Positions 1 to 8,629 of a DNA stretch of 16,456 nt are shown here, one piece after another (within the stretch, counting starts at the first letter, position 1; every line of letters starts with the position of its first letter). The position numbers and the translations under genes are program-made. A model generated the notes under the pieces. The model was not told where the DNA came from. It made no database searches and saw nothing but the letters and a program-made list of their open reading frames with translations. The stretch is taken from NCBI GenBank assembly GCA_946479055.1, contig CAMLEX010000016.1:1-16456 (forward strand). The letters are read 5' to 3'. The stretch comes from an uncultured Bacteroidota bacterium. Its GTDB lineage: Bacteria; Bacteroidota; Bacteroidia; Chitinophagales; Chitinophagaceae.

Positions 1-1317
1 TTTTGTCGGAAACATTTCTACCAGGAAAGCTGCAATAGGTCCATAAACCATCGTCACATATAAAATTAATAAAAACACAAGTCCGACAAATTTCCAGTAA
101 GTGAATGACGAAAGATGCTTGTCTTTATAAACGATTTTTGTATTTTCCTTAGTTGCTTCGGGTGATAGGGGTTCCGTTTTTATTTCTGTAAACCTTGTAT
201 CATTGGCTAAGGAATAAGTAACACTTGTTGATATCAAGGTGTTACCTGTATTTACTGTTTCTTTTTTTATTACGGGTTGATTGTTGCTGATAGAACTATC
301 CGTTTTCCATACGGCAACATTTGTATCTTCTAAAAATGTATTGAAAATCGGCCTGTAGGTCAAAATACCTAATAGCATACCAATCAGCATAATCCATTTC
401 CTCCCTATCTTATCACTCAGCCATCCAAACAATAAAAAGAAGGGTGTGGCAAAAGCAATACCCCATAACATGATAGTACGACTTTGTTCAAATTCCAGCT
501 TGCAGGTATTTTCTAAAAAACTTTGTGCATAAAACTGTCCGGTGTACCAGATCACTCCTTGTCCCATAACCGCACCAAACAAAGCCAGCAATACCATTTT
601 AAAATTCGCTTTATTACGAAAACTTTCTTTCAACGGATTCACCGATGTTTTTCCTTCTGCTTTCAATTTTGAAAACAATGGCGACTCTGACATTTTCAAA
701 CGGATATACACAGAAACAGCAACCAATAATATAGAGATCCAGAATGGATAACGCCAGCCACCCCATTGTGCATTGAATTGTTCATCTGTCATATTCAATT
801 TCACCAGCATGATCACACCCAATGCGACAAATAAACCTAATGTAGCCGTAGTTTGTATCCAGCTTGTATAATAACCTCTTTTGTGGGCTGGTGAATGTTC
901 TGCTACGTAGGTGGCAGCTCCACCATATTCTCCGCCCAAAGCAAGTCCCTGGATAAGACGTAATAATAAAACTAATATCGGTGCTGCTATCCCGATAGCT
1001 GCATAGCCGGGAACCAAACCGATCAGGAATGTAGATCCACCCATTAAGACAAGCGTTAGTAAGAAGGTGTACTTACGACCGATCAAATCACCTAGTCTTC
1101 CAAATACCAATGCACCAAAAGGGCGAACAATAAAACCGGCGGCAAAAATGGCTAGCGTACTTAATAAAGCCGCAGTAGCATTGCCTTCAGGAAAAAATTG
1201 GGTGGAAATAGTTTTTGCAAGCATTCCGAAAATGTAGAAGTCGTACCATTCGATCATTGTGCCGACAGAAGAAGCGGAAATGACTTTTACAATTCCACTA
1301 GTAACATTGTTTTTCAT
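1..1317 (-). CDS. MFS transporter, metabolite:H+ symporter (MHS/ProP-like), C-terminus off window
   Basis: This is an inner-membrane transporter of the major facilitator superfamily, probably driven by protons. The frame is open from the ATG at 1317 to the left edge (439 codons, no stop), so the last two or so membrane segments are missing. The N-terminus has the MHS-type pattern GTMIEWYDFYIFG (residues 19-31). The cytoplasmic loop 2-3 signature GRLGDLIGRK is at 73-82, GGEYGG at 128-133, and the repeated loop 8-9 signature WLSDKIGRK follows in the second half. The visible end, EMFPTK, is the usual lead into the last MHS segments. Residues about 327-405 form an unusually long polar loop between predicted segments 9 and 10, which the topology places in the periplasm. 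The gene is divergent from acs, so uptake of acetate or another small carboxylate is a reasonable inference. The substrate cannot be read from sequence, and osmolyte or dicarboxylate transport is possible. Confidence 0.9.
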   Translation of the reverse strand, partial: MKNNVTSGIVKVISASSVGTMIEWYDFYIFGMLAKTISTQFFPEGNATAALLSTLAIFAAGFIVRPFGALVFGRLGDLIGRKYTFLLTLVLMGGSTFLIGLVPGYAAIGIAAPILVLLLRLIQGLALGGEYGGAATYVAEHSPAHKRGYYTSWIQTTATLGLFVALGVIMLVKLNMTDEQFNAQWGGWRYPFWISILLVAVSVYIRLKMSESPLFSKLKAEGKTSVNPLKESFRNKANFKMVLLALFGAVMGQGVIWYTGQFYAQSFLENTCKLEFEQSRTIMLWGIAFATPFFLLFGWLSDKIGRKWIMLIGMLLGILTYRPIFNTFLEDTNVAVWKTDSSISNNQPVIKKETVNTGNTLISTSVTYSLANDTRFTEIKTEPLSPEATKENTKIVYKDKHLSSFTYWKFVGLVFLLILYVTMVYGPIAAFLVEMFPTK

Positions 1318-1497
1318 CTATAAATTTTCTTTTTAATCTGTATGACATTTTTGATGAGTATAAAAAACCCATCTTACTTATAATTAGTCGATAATTTTTA
1401 TAGTTTATTTCAAAGGGTTAAAATACGAATTGATATTTATGAATGAAATAAAAAATTTTGTCTTCGTACATTTAGGGTTTAAAAAGATACAATTGTT
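1318..1497. promoter_or_regulatory. Divergent promoter region between the MFS transporter and acs
   Basis: This 180-bp, very AT-rich gap separates two divergent start codons, so it must hold both promoters. No perfect TAnnTTTG box is visible. TACATTTA at 1467-1474 on the plus strand differs at one position and lies 23 nt upstream of the acs ATG, but I see no TTTG at the right distance upstream of it. Neither gene has a clear Shine-Dalgarno site. Shared regulation of the two genes is inferred only from their arrangement. Confidence 0.45.
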
Positions 1498-3438
1498 ATG
1501 TCATATCCCTACCAGATCAAATCGTACGAAGAGTATAAACTAACCTATAAAAAAAGTATTGAAGAGCCCGAATCATTCTGGGCTGGTATAGCCGAAAATT
1601 TTTTATGGAGAAAAAAATGGGACAAGGTACTGAACTGGAATTTTAAAGAACCTAAGATAGAATGGTTTGCGGGTGGCAAATTAAACATCACCGAAAATTG
1701 CATTGACCGCCATCTTGAAACATTGAGAGATAAACCAGCTATTATCTGGGAACCTAATAACCCGGAAGAAAGAACAAGAGTTGTTACCTATGAAAGATTG
1801 CATAAAAGAGTTTGCCAGTTTGCACAGGTATTAAAAAATAACGGAGTAAAGAAAGGCGACCGGGTGTGTATATATATGGGTATGGTTCCCGAGTTGGCTT
1901 ACGCTGTACTGGCCTGTGCCAGGATCGGCGCTATACATAGTGTGGTATTTGGGGGCTTTTCCGCACAAAGCATTGCTGACAGACTTGAAGATGCTAAAGC
2001 TGAGTATATAGTGACCTGCGATGGCGCTTACAGGGGTGGAAAGGATATTCCGCTGAAAGCTGTAATAGATGATGCATTGATCGGCAATAAAGTGGTAAAA
2101 AGAGTTATTGTGTATACAAGAACAAGAACGCCTGTCTCAATGATAAAAGGAAGAGATGTATGGTGGGAGGATGAAATGGAGTATGCGGAATCGCAGGTAG
2201 AAAAAGAAGGAGTGGTATCATTTCCTGCCGAAGTAATGGATGCTGAAGATCCTTTATTTATTTTATATACTTCCGGGAGTACAGGCAAACCAAAAGGAGT
2301 AGTGCACACTATCGGTGGTTATATGGTATGGACGAATTATACATTCGTAAATGCATTTCAATACCAACCGGGGCAGGTACATTTTTGTACAGCCGATATT
2401 GGCTGGATAACAGGTCATAGTTATATCGTTTATGGCCCGTTGAGTGCAGGTGCCACTTCCGTAATGTTTGAAGGTATCCCTACCTGGCCGGATGCCGGTC
2501 GGTTCTGGGATATTGTTGATAAATACAATGTCAATATTTTATATACAGCGCCTACAGCCATCAGAAGTCTGATGGGTTTTGGTTTAGATCCATTGAAAGG
2601 AAAAAACCTAGCGTCCTTAAAAGTATTGGGTACGGTTGGCGAACCGATCAATGAAGAAGCATGGCATTGGTATGATGAACACATTGGGAAAAAGAAGTGC
2701 CCTGTCGTGGATACCTGGTGGCAAACAGAGACAGGTGGCGCTTTGATCAGCAACCTGGCTGGGGTAACACCGGCAAAACCATCGTGGGCAACGCTTCCAA
2801 TGCCGGGCATACAGCCAATACTAGTAGATGAAAATGGAAAAGAAGTTACAGAGAGGGACGAAGACGGGTTGTATAAAGGAAACTTATGCATCAAAGCACC
2901 ATGGCCGGGAATATTGAGAACGACTTATGGTGACCATGAACGATGCCGCACTAATTATTTTGCTACCTATGAAGATTTATATTTCACGGGTGATGGCGCA
3001 TTGAAAAATGAAGAAGGGTTTTATCGCATCACCGGCCGGGTGGATGATGTATTAAATGTAAGTGGTCATAGAATAGGGACTGCGGAAGTGGAAAATGCTA
3101 TTAATATGCATGCCGGGGTGGTAGAAAGTGCAGTGGTGGGCTATCCGCATGATATAAAGGGCCAGGGCATTTATGCTTATGTTATTTATAATGCTACCAA
3201 ACATGGTGACAAGGAGCTTACAAGAAAAGATATTTTACAAACGGTTAGCCGGATCATTGGTGCTATTGCGAAGCCGGATAAAATTCAGTTTGTAACCGGC
3301 CTGCCCAAAACAAGAAGCGGAAAGATCATGAGGAGAATATTAAGAAAGATAGCGGAAGGAGCCACAGAAAACCTTGGAGATACTTCAACATTGCTTGACC
3401 CGGGTGTGGTGGATGAAATAAAAAATGGCAAGCTTTGA
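1498..3438 (+). CDS. acs: Acetyl-CoA synthetase (AMP-forming)
   Basis: This cytoplasmic enzyme activates acetate with ATP and CoA to acetyl-CoA through an acetyl-AMP intermediate. At 646 residues it has the normal family length. An ACAS N-terminal region (about residues 5-65) is followed by the AMP-binding domain. The phosphate loop YTSGSTGKPKGVVH is at 257-270. The acyl-pocket motif DTWWQTETGG is at 405-414; its second Trp (W408) matches the Trp that restricts the pocket to acetate in Salmonella Acs, which favours acetate over propionate. The hinge YRITGRVDDV is at 509-518. The C-terminal motif PKTRSGKIMRR carries catalytic Lys609, the residue that protein acetyltransferases modify in characterised Acs enzymes, so the site for acetylation control is present. 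The start fits the family N-terminus. The gene is divergent from an MFS transporter and is followed directly by hairpins. Confidence 0.97.
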   Translation: MSYPYQIKSYEEYKLTYKKSIEEPESFWAGIAENFLWRKKWDKVLNWNFKEPKIEWFAGGKLNITENCIDRHLETLRDKPAIIWEPNNPEERTRVVTYERLHKRVCQFAQVLKNNGVKKGDRVCIYMGMVPELAYAVLACARIGAIHSVVFGGFSAQSIADRLEDAKAEYIVTCDGAYRGGKDIPLKAVIDDALIGNKVVKRVIVYTRTRTPVSMIKGRDVWWEDEMEYAESQVEKEGVVSFPAEVMDAEDPLFILYTSGSTGKPKGVVHTIGGYMVWTNYTFVNAFQYQPGQVHFCTADIGWITGHSYIVYGPLSAGATSVMFEGIPTWPDAGRFWDIVDKYNVNILYTAPTAIRSLMGFGLDPLKGKNLASLKVLGTVGEPINEEAWHWYDEHIGKKKCPVVDTWWQTETGGALISNLAGVTPAKPSWATLPMPGIQPILVDENGKEVTERDEDGLYKGNLCIKAPWPGILRTTYGDHERCRTNYFATYEDLYFTGDGALKNEEGFYRITGRVDDVLNVSGHRIGTAEVENAINMHAGVVESAVVGYPHDIKGQGIYAYVIYNATKHGDKELTRKDILQTVSRIIGAIAKPDKIQFVTGLPKTRSGKIMRRILRKIAEGATENLGDTSTLLDPGVVDEIKNGKL

Positions 3439-3444
3439 TTTGTA

Positions 3445-3490
3445 AAATCCGGTTGCTACCAAACAATAAAGCAGCCGGATTTGCTGCTTT
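3445..3490 (+). terminator. Probable acs terminator with two alternative hairpins
   Basis: It begins 6 nt after the acs stop. Hairpin A pairs 3445-3457 with 3470-3482 (13 bp including one G-U, 12-nt loop). Hairpin B pairs AAAGCAGC (3468-3475) with GCTGCTTT (3483-3490), 8 bp with a 7-nt loop. They share bases 3470-3475, so only one can form at a time. The T-run after either is short, so termination is likely but not textbook. Confidence 0.6.
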
Positions 3491-4001
3491 AAAAGGGTTT
3501 TCCAATATGGTATAAAAATTTGTGTACAAAACCCAAAAACCATACCCTTTCCAATTTTTCCCCAAAAAAATATTTTTTTGGGGAAAAATGCTGTTTTTTA
3601 GGCTAGGTATGTAAAATTACTTAGTATTTCTTCTTATATATGACATATATTATTTTTTTCTCACTTTTCTTTTTCCAGATCAATTTTTATTTAGCACTTG
3701 GTACATTTATTGGTGATTGTGAGCAGTTCTTTATCCTTATGTATTTAAAGTGTATAAGGAGGAAAAAAAGATATGTGTGTTAATTCAATAAACCTTGATG
3801 AAAACTATCCTTTCTTTTTTATTCCCCATTTTTTACTATTCATGTATGCAGCAACGCCATAATTGTTTATGGTGTAGATGAATGTTTGCATAATCGAAGC
3901 ATGAATAGGCATTATACAATTTAAAATGATTGGCCTATGTATCATTTAAAAAATAAGTAATTATTTGAAATTCAATAGTTTTTAATCCAATAAAAAAACC
4001 C
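3491..4001. other. Gene-free stretch upstream of the TSP3-papain lipoprotein
   Basis: These 511 AT-rich bases have no credible coding frame on either strand. The stretch contains a perfect 36-bp palindrome (3554-3589, listed separately). It also has minor inverted repeats: CCATAA/TTATGG near 3857-3872, and ATAGGC/GCCTAT at 3905-3910 and 3933-3938. The promoter of the gene at 4002 must lie here, but I cannot pick out a convincing TTTG plus TAnnTTTG pair. Confidence 0.5.
3554..3589. repeat. Perfect 36-bp palindrome
   Basis: Two 18-base arms meet with no spacer. From the outside in, each left arm reads A, five T, four C, seven A, one T, and the right arm is its exact complement. The A/T and C/G blocks make a hairpin or cruciform possible. 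It lies 116 nt beyond the acs stop and 412 nt before the next start. The stem reads the same on both strands. It could be a factor-independent terminator, a protein-binding palindrome or a structural element. Confidence 0.85.
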
Positions 4002-5249
4002 ATGAAAAACTCAGCCGTAAAATTATGGCCAGTACTATGTGCCGTACTGTTCTTGTTAAATGCCTGTCAAAAAGAAACCTCTACAAGCAAAGGGGAGGAA
4101 GTAAATACTGAAAATCAAAGTTTACGTACAGGGGGGGCACTCCCCGATGATCCTGCCCTGGTAGCGAAAGTCCCCATGATAGTATCCTCAGAATTTTCCA
4201 AGTCAATTAATGCGCTGGGTGCAAGAGGAGGCGTAACTTCAGGAAAGGATAGTGACAAAGATGGCATACCAGATGCAACTGATGCCTGCCCCACACAAAA
4301 AGAAACAGTAAATGGATACCAGGATGCAGACGGATGTCCGGATACAGCGCCTACTACTTCAACTGATACCGATGGCGACGGTATTGCTGATGCCACTGAC
4401 GCCTGCGACACACAAGCAGAAACGGTCAATGGGTACCAGGATACTGATGGTTGCCCGGATACGGTACCCGATACAGATGGAGATGGTATTATTGATACAC
4501 AGGATAGTTGCCCCACAGAAAAAGAGACTGTAAATGGTTATGAAGATACGGATGGTTGCCCTGATACTCCACCCGTTGTTTTGCCTCCAACACCTATTCC
4601 TGCAAGCTTTCAACTAGTAACCCCACCTGTCGGGAGCCAGGGTAATGAAGGGAGTTGTGTAGCATTTTCCGTTGCCTATGCAGCCCGATCTATTGAGCAT
4701 TATTATAGGACAAATTCTGCCAGCTATAGTTTTGCTTCAAATATCTTTAGCCCGGAATATGTATACAACCAGGCAAAATTTGGTGATTGTGGAACAGGTA
4801 CTTCTATTGTAACAGTATTGGATATAATAAAAACTCAGGGTGTTTCCACCTGGCAATCTATGCCATATAGTGATGTTAATGGATGTTCTCTTCAGCCTGA
4901 TGCAAGCCAGGTTGCAAATGCTTCTGCCTACAAAATTTCCTCTTATATAACAATCCCTAATACAGACCAGGTTGCGATTAAAACAATGGTTGCTTCAAAA
5001 CATCCGGTAATTACTACCGTTCTTGCGGATAACAGTTTTGTGAATGCAAGGTCTGGGTTTATCTGGAAAACCTATTCTGGATCAGGTTTATTACCACATA
5101 CTATAATTATATGCGGATATGATGATGCAAAGCATGCATATAAGGTGATGAATTCATGGGGAACAACATGGGGTGATGCTGGTTTTAGCTGGATAGACTA
5201 TGATTTCTTACCACAAAAATCATCCTATTATACTTATGCGATTCAATAA
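4002..5249 (+). CDS. Predicted lipoprotein: thrombospondin type 3 repeats plus papain-like (C1) cysteine protease
   Basis: This is a secreted, probably lipid-anchored, protease of 415 residues. The signal peptide ends in the lipobox LNAC, with Cys22 as the lipidated residue. Residues 83-190 hold three thrombospondin type 3 units of about 36 residues. Each has a DxDxDGIxD calcium-binding run, a Cys pair, and an ETVNGYxDxDGCPDT linker. The C-terminal domain (about 197-415) is papain-like. Gln213 (oxyanion) and Cys219 sit in [13 protein letters not shown], His366 in [13 protein letters not shown], and Asn384 in MNSWGTTWG, so all four key residues are present. The usual Trp after the catalytic Cys is Val, as in some bacterial C1 enzymes. 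No inhibitory I29 prodomain is visible; the repeat region occupies that place. The repeats are familiar from OmpA-like porins, which makes the fusion with a C1 peptidase unusual. It converges on the T9SS cargo gene. Substrate is unknown. Confidence 0.88.
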   Translation: MKNSAVKLWPVLCAVLFLLNACQKETSTSKGEEVNTENQSLRTGGALPDDPALVAKVPMIVSSEFSKSINALGARGGVTSGKDSDKDGIPDATDACPTQKETVNGYQDADGCPDTAPTTSTDTDGDGIADATDACDTQAETVNGYQDTDGCPDTVPDTDGDGIIDTQDSCPTEKETVNGYEDTDGCPDTPPVVLPPTPIPASFQLVTPPVGSQGNEGSCVAFSVAYAARSIEHYYRTNSASYSFASNIFSPEYVYNQAKFGDCGTGTSIVTVLDIIKTQGVSTWQSMPYSDVNGCSLQPDASQVANASAYKISSYITIPNTDQVAIKTMVASKHPVITTVLADNSFVNARSGFIWKTYSGSGLLPHTIIICGYDDAKHAYKVMNSWGTTWGDAGFSWIDYDFLPQKSSYYTYAIQ

Positions 5250-5265
5250 ACACACACGCTGACTT

Positions 5266-5312
5266 AATTTAAAATAATAGGCGCTTAATACAAGCGCCTA
5301 TTATTTTAAATT
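5266..5312. terminator. Bidirectional terminator between convergent genes
   Basis: A perfect 21-bp stem (5266-5286 with 5292-5312) closes a 5-nt loop, AATAC. A GC-rich tip (GGCGCTT/AAGCGCC) sits on an A/T-rich base that supplies T-rich flanks in both directions. It starts 16 nt after the stop of the protease gene and ends 56 nt from the stop of the minus-strand gene, so it can serve both. Confidence 0.9.
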
Positions 5313-5368
5313 TCCCCTGTGAAATTGTTCTTTCTACATTTCTGGAGAAAAAATCAGGGTTTTGAATC

Positions 5369-7720
5369 TTACTTTAAATTAAGCAGTTTTCCTGTCACTT
5401 TTTGATCGCCAACTTTAAAAACATAGATCATTGTGCTCTTGCTTCCTTTACTTACTGAGTATTCACGCACTAATGGTCTTCCTGCCTGGATAAATCCCTG
5501 GTAAACGATGCCGACTCTTTGACCTACTGTATTAAACAATTCAAGTGTACCATAGCCGGAAACACCGGATACAAGGTCGAACCTGATCTTCTCTGTATAA
5601 GGATTAGGTGTTGCATTCACTTTTGTCGGTGATTCAAGAATTATCTTATATGTTTCAGCAAGTTTATCAACAGGTTTATCAGTACTGGTTACCGGAGTAC
5701 TGACACCTCTGGCAGCATCGCCGTTACAGCTATTCGTGCTGCTGGCGCAATTAGTAGTAGCAGTACAGCTTGCAGTACCGGTAGTTACTCTTACTAAGAA
5801 ACCACCTCCTGCTGCAAGACCAGCGAAGTTCAGCGTTCCGCCGCTACCAGCTTTTGTCTGATTATAAGTTGGGCTTACTTCGCCACCTTGTGTAACTCTA
5901 TAGGAGCTTCCGCTTACTGAATTTGGAACGTCGATACTAAAGGTGTTTTCTGAACATCCCGGAGGATTGTATATAGCGGACACAGTTGGTGTTGGAACTA
6001 CTGTCACATCTTCGAAGCATGATGTATTCAATGCTGGATTGGCATAAGTCTGGGTAAGTGTAATCCGATAGCTCGAATTTGCATTTACCTGTTGTGTTAC
6101 TCCGCCACTGTTTCCACCAACTAAAGTAGATGTGGTTGTACCGCTTCCATTAAATCCTCCCAATGACCATACATAAGTTGCTGTAGCTGGTTTTGGATTA
6201 GGAGATCCTGTATGGGTAGTAATTGTACCCTGGCAAACAGCCGCTTGTGCCGATACATCACATGGTGAGCCACTATTTACATTTACACTTACTGTAGCAT
6301 CATCAGAACAATTAGGAGCGGCCGATTGTGTTGCTATTACTTTAAACTGAATGGTAGAACCGGCATCCCCTGCTCCTGCAGTATACGTAGCTATTCTTGA
6401 TGTGGCGTTTGTTAAGGATCCTGCAGTACCCGCCGTTACAATTGACCATTGGTAGGTATAATTGGCATTATTGGGATCTGTAGAACTTGCATCAATATCC
6501 GCCGTCAGGGTAGTGTTATGGGCTGCTGATGTAATATCGATCGTTGTTGGATTGGCAGATGCACTTGCTATTACTTTTTGAATAGTACCTGCAGGTACTC
6601 TTGTGCAAGTGGTTGTTGACGACGCCCCGGCTTTGGTAACTGTAAGTGATAAATTGAAAGTACCTCCGGCTATAAAGTCGGTTCCTACCGGAACAACTGA
6701 TATAGTGAAACCTGTATTGCTTCCATCGATCTTAGCTCCGGCAGATGGACTACCATTTGTTAAAGTCCAAGCATAAGAAATACCTGAACCTGTAGAACTT
6801 CCGGTAGCGCTAAATGAAAGGGATGCTGTTTCCGGGCAAGCTAATTGAGCAGGGCTGATGCCACAAACCGGTGGCGGGATAATTACAGCAGTTGCTTTTA
6901 ATGACCTGTCCTGGTTACCTGGCTTGCCATCAATTTCTATTACGCGGGTATGATAAGGAGAACCGCTAACACCCGTAGCACCTTTTCCAGGGCCCCAATC
7001 GTATTCAGCAGCAATATGTCCACCCCATGCAAGCAAAGCTGTACTACCGTTGGTTGACCTAAATGCTATATCAAGACGGGTTTCAGTTTGCGCAGTCGTT
7101 CCATCTGGAGGATCTTGGAAAACATAAGTCAAACTGACTATTGTACCACCCCAAATTGCCATTTTAGTAATATCACCGTTGCCTGTACTAGCAGGCAGAG
7201 CATTAAAACTGTTGGTTGGCTGTCCGGCTACTTCAGAACCGGTATTTGAGGGAGCGGTAATCGGGAACAAAGTCGGAGAACCGGAAAACGCGGTTCCAAG
7301 TGTTGGATTTACTACTTCTGGCCCATGTCCGAAAGTTGCAGCATGTGAACCCACCGGGTTATCCAGGTTTTGATAGTGGGTGATATAATCCAGTGCATGC
7401 CCATTACCATGTTTAGTATCCCACTCAATAATCAGGTGATGAACAGTATTTGCATTACCTACAAGACCGCTAACTGAGGCCCGGTATGGAATAGAATATC
7501 CTTCAGCAAAATGCGCATTGGAAGGACCTGCATTACCATTGACCCAGTCAGCTGTTGGAGTAGTAGGATATACTCCCAATGTACCATTTCTGATCTGGTC
7601 AAGATTTGCTGCTTGTCCAAAGGTTTTCGAAGAAAAATTTGTTATTGCAAAACAAAGAAGGAGAAGTAACGGCAAATGCGTTAATCCACTTTTCGGAGAT
7701 TTGTTGATTTTAGAGACCAT
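5369..7720 (-). CDS. Secreted multidomain protein with type IX secretion (T9SS) C-terminal sorting domain
   Basis: This is a 783-residue extracellular or surface protein of unknown role. A Sec signal peptide (hydrophobic core about residues 15-30) probably ends near FGQA, residues 34-37. Residues about 38-275 form a distinct Gly/His/Trp-rich domain with HHLIIEWDTKHGNGHALDY (94-112) and a later WGGHIAAEYDWGPG; I do not recognise the family. Residues about 285-580 resemble two or three Ig/PKD-like beta modules, with paired Cys and the segments YAWTLTNGSP and YTYQWSIV. A Cys-rich stretch near 650-670 follows. The last 80 or so residues, beginning NATPNPYTEKIRFDL and continuing through ELFNTVGQRV to KLLNLK, match the T9SS type A sorting domain that carries proteins across the outer membrane and is then removed. 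The T9SS call is strong. Adhesin, glycan-binding and enzyme roles all remain possible. A hairpin occupies the leader just before the ATG. Confidence 0.85.
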   Translation of the reverse strand: MVSKINKSPKSGLTHLPLLLLLCFAITNFSSKTFGQAANLDQIRNGTLGVYPTTPTADWVNGNAGPSNAHFAEGYSIPYRASVSGLVGNANTVHHLIIEWDTKHGNGHALDYITHYQNLDNPVGSHAATFGHGPEVVNPTLGTAFSGSPTLFPITAPSNTGSEVAGQPTNSFNALPASTGNGDITKMAIWGGTIVSLTYVFQDPPDGTTAQTETRLDIAFRSTNGSTALLAWGGHIAAEYDWGPGKGATGVSGSPYHTRVIEIDGKPGNQDRSLKATAVIIPPPVCGISPAQLACPETASLSFSATGSSTGSGISYAWTLTNGSPSAGAKIDGSNTGFTISVVPVGTDFIAGGTFNLSLTVTKAGASSTTTCTRVPAGTIQKVIASASANPTTIDITSAAHNTTLTADIDASSTDPNNANYTYQWSIVTAGTAGSLTNATSRIATYTAGAGDAGSTIQFKVIATQSAAPNCSDDATVSVNVNSGSPCDVSAQAAVCQGTITTHTGSPNPKPATATYVWSLGGFNGSGTTTSTLVGGNSGGVTQQVNANSSYRITLTQTYANPALNTSCFEDVTVVPTPTVSAIYNPPGCSENTFSIDVPNSVSGSSYRVTQGGEVSPTYNQTKAGSGGTLNFAGLAAGGGFLVRVTTGTASCTATTNCASSTNSCNGDAARGVSTPVTSTDKPVDKLAETYKIILESPTKVNATPNPYTEKIRFDLVSGVSGYGTLELFNTVGQRVGIVYQGFIQAGRPLVREYSVSKGSKSTMIYVFKVGDQKVTGKLLNLK

Positions 7721-7722
7721 AA

Positions 7723-7770
7723 AAACAAGGTTTTAGAAGTGATTAAAAATGATTTTCTATATCCTTGTTT
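7723..7770 (-). promoter_or_regulatory. Leader hairpin just upstream of the T9SS protein start
   Basis: Bases 7723-7738 pair with 7755-7770 with two mismatches in 16 positions. The outer arm is AAACAAGG/CCTTGTTT, the inner arm TAGAA/TTCTA, with a 16-nt loop. The foot lies only 2 nt from the ATG at 7720, so in mRNA the stem would cover the normal ribosome landing zone. No Shine-Dalgarno site is visible there. Control of translation or mRNA stability is inference. Confidence 0.45.
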
Positions 7771-8629
7771 CTCAGAGGATGAAGTAATTAGTGTTTTAGT
7801 ATTTTCAAACGGTAATGATGGTGTTTGCTAATAACTATTCTAAACACGGGTTGTAAGTAATGCCAGCCTGACCGGATTGGCTTTGGTATAGAATAAAAGT
7901 CCTGTTACATAATAAAATTTATTAAGTTTTTTTGCAAAACAGATTGGTCTTTAAGAAATATACTTCGCTAAAAAAACAGACAGGCAGGAGGTGAGTTGTC
8001 TGATTGAAGCACTTTAGAATAGATATAAAATAGATTTCCTGCTGAAGACAGCGTACAATTAGTTTGAGATGAGAGTTGCATATTGCCTGTTCTATAAGCT
8101 TGAATAAAACATCATTCCACACCTGAACTTAAATCAGCATTACGGCCACAATATTTAAATAGGGGCAATTCGATCAGTTGATCAATAATTTAAACAGCCT
8201 GAATGATTTTCCAAGGAAGAAAAACAAAAGCAGGGTCGATTAAATTTAGATAAAGTGCGGGTTGAGAAAGTTTAGAAGAGTAGGTTAGAATATTATATGT
8301 CTATAAACATTCTAAAACAAAGCTATATTTTTTTTATTGAGAAAACCAAATTAACTATTAAATATTTTTTATTAAATACCCTTATAAAAGGTGGAAAATT
8401 AGAAATCGAGGTTTAGGAAGTTAAGCTAACCCTGGCCGCCTTTGGCTTCTCACTTTTAAAACGAATTTTGGTTATTAAAATAGAATAAATTTATTGGAAA
8501 GCTCAAGGACTTTTCCTGATGTTGTTATTAATAAAAAGAGACTGAACGATATCTATCCTGCCTTTGACAACAGTTTTCAAAAAACCATTTTAGTCGTTTT
8601 CAGATAGTGATCATGGTAGAAAACGCTGA
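7771..8629. other. Long gene-free region upstream of the T9SS protein gene
   Basis: This AT-rich stretch of 859 bases separates two minus-strand genes. A 66-codon minus-strand frame at 7922-8122 lacks signal, domain or convincing composition, and I do not call it a gene. Small inverted repeats occur: TTAGAAT/ATTCTAA at 8285-8291 and 8309-8315, and CGTTTTC/GAAAACG at 8595-8601 and 8619-8625. The second, 4 nt past the L,D-transpeptidase stop, could be a weak terminator. The promoter of the T9SS gene should lie at the left end (7771-7860). A TTTG at 7811-7814 on the minus strand is a possible -33, without a good -7 partner. Confidence 0.4.

Noticed and set aside
542..751. 69-codon plus-strand frame
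   Set aside because: It lies wholly inside the MFS transporter gene on the opposite strand, which has clear family motifs.
2430..2894. 154-codon minus-strand frame within acs
   Set aside because: It is antisense to the highly conserved Acs catalytic core, and its composition reflects the opposite strand.
3326..3565. 79-codon minus-strand frame after acs
   Set aside because: It overlaps the 3' end of acs and the terminator hairpins, and has no protein features.
4115..4516. 133-codon minus-strand frame with a repeated Val/Ser-rich pattern
   Set aside because: Its apparent repeats are the complement of the TSP3-coding repeats of the protease gene.
4248..4570. Tandem DNA repeat or CRISPR-like array
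   Set aside because: The three units of about 108 nt diverge at the DNA level in codon third positions and encode TSP3 protein repeats. There are no constant short repeats with unique spacers.
7922..8122. 66-codon minus-strand frame in the long intergenic region
   Set aside because: No signal peptide, domain or start signal. It is rich in Phe, Leu, Ile and Lys, as expected from chance translation of AT-rich DNA.
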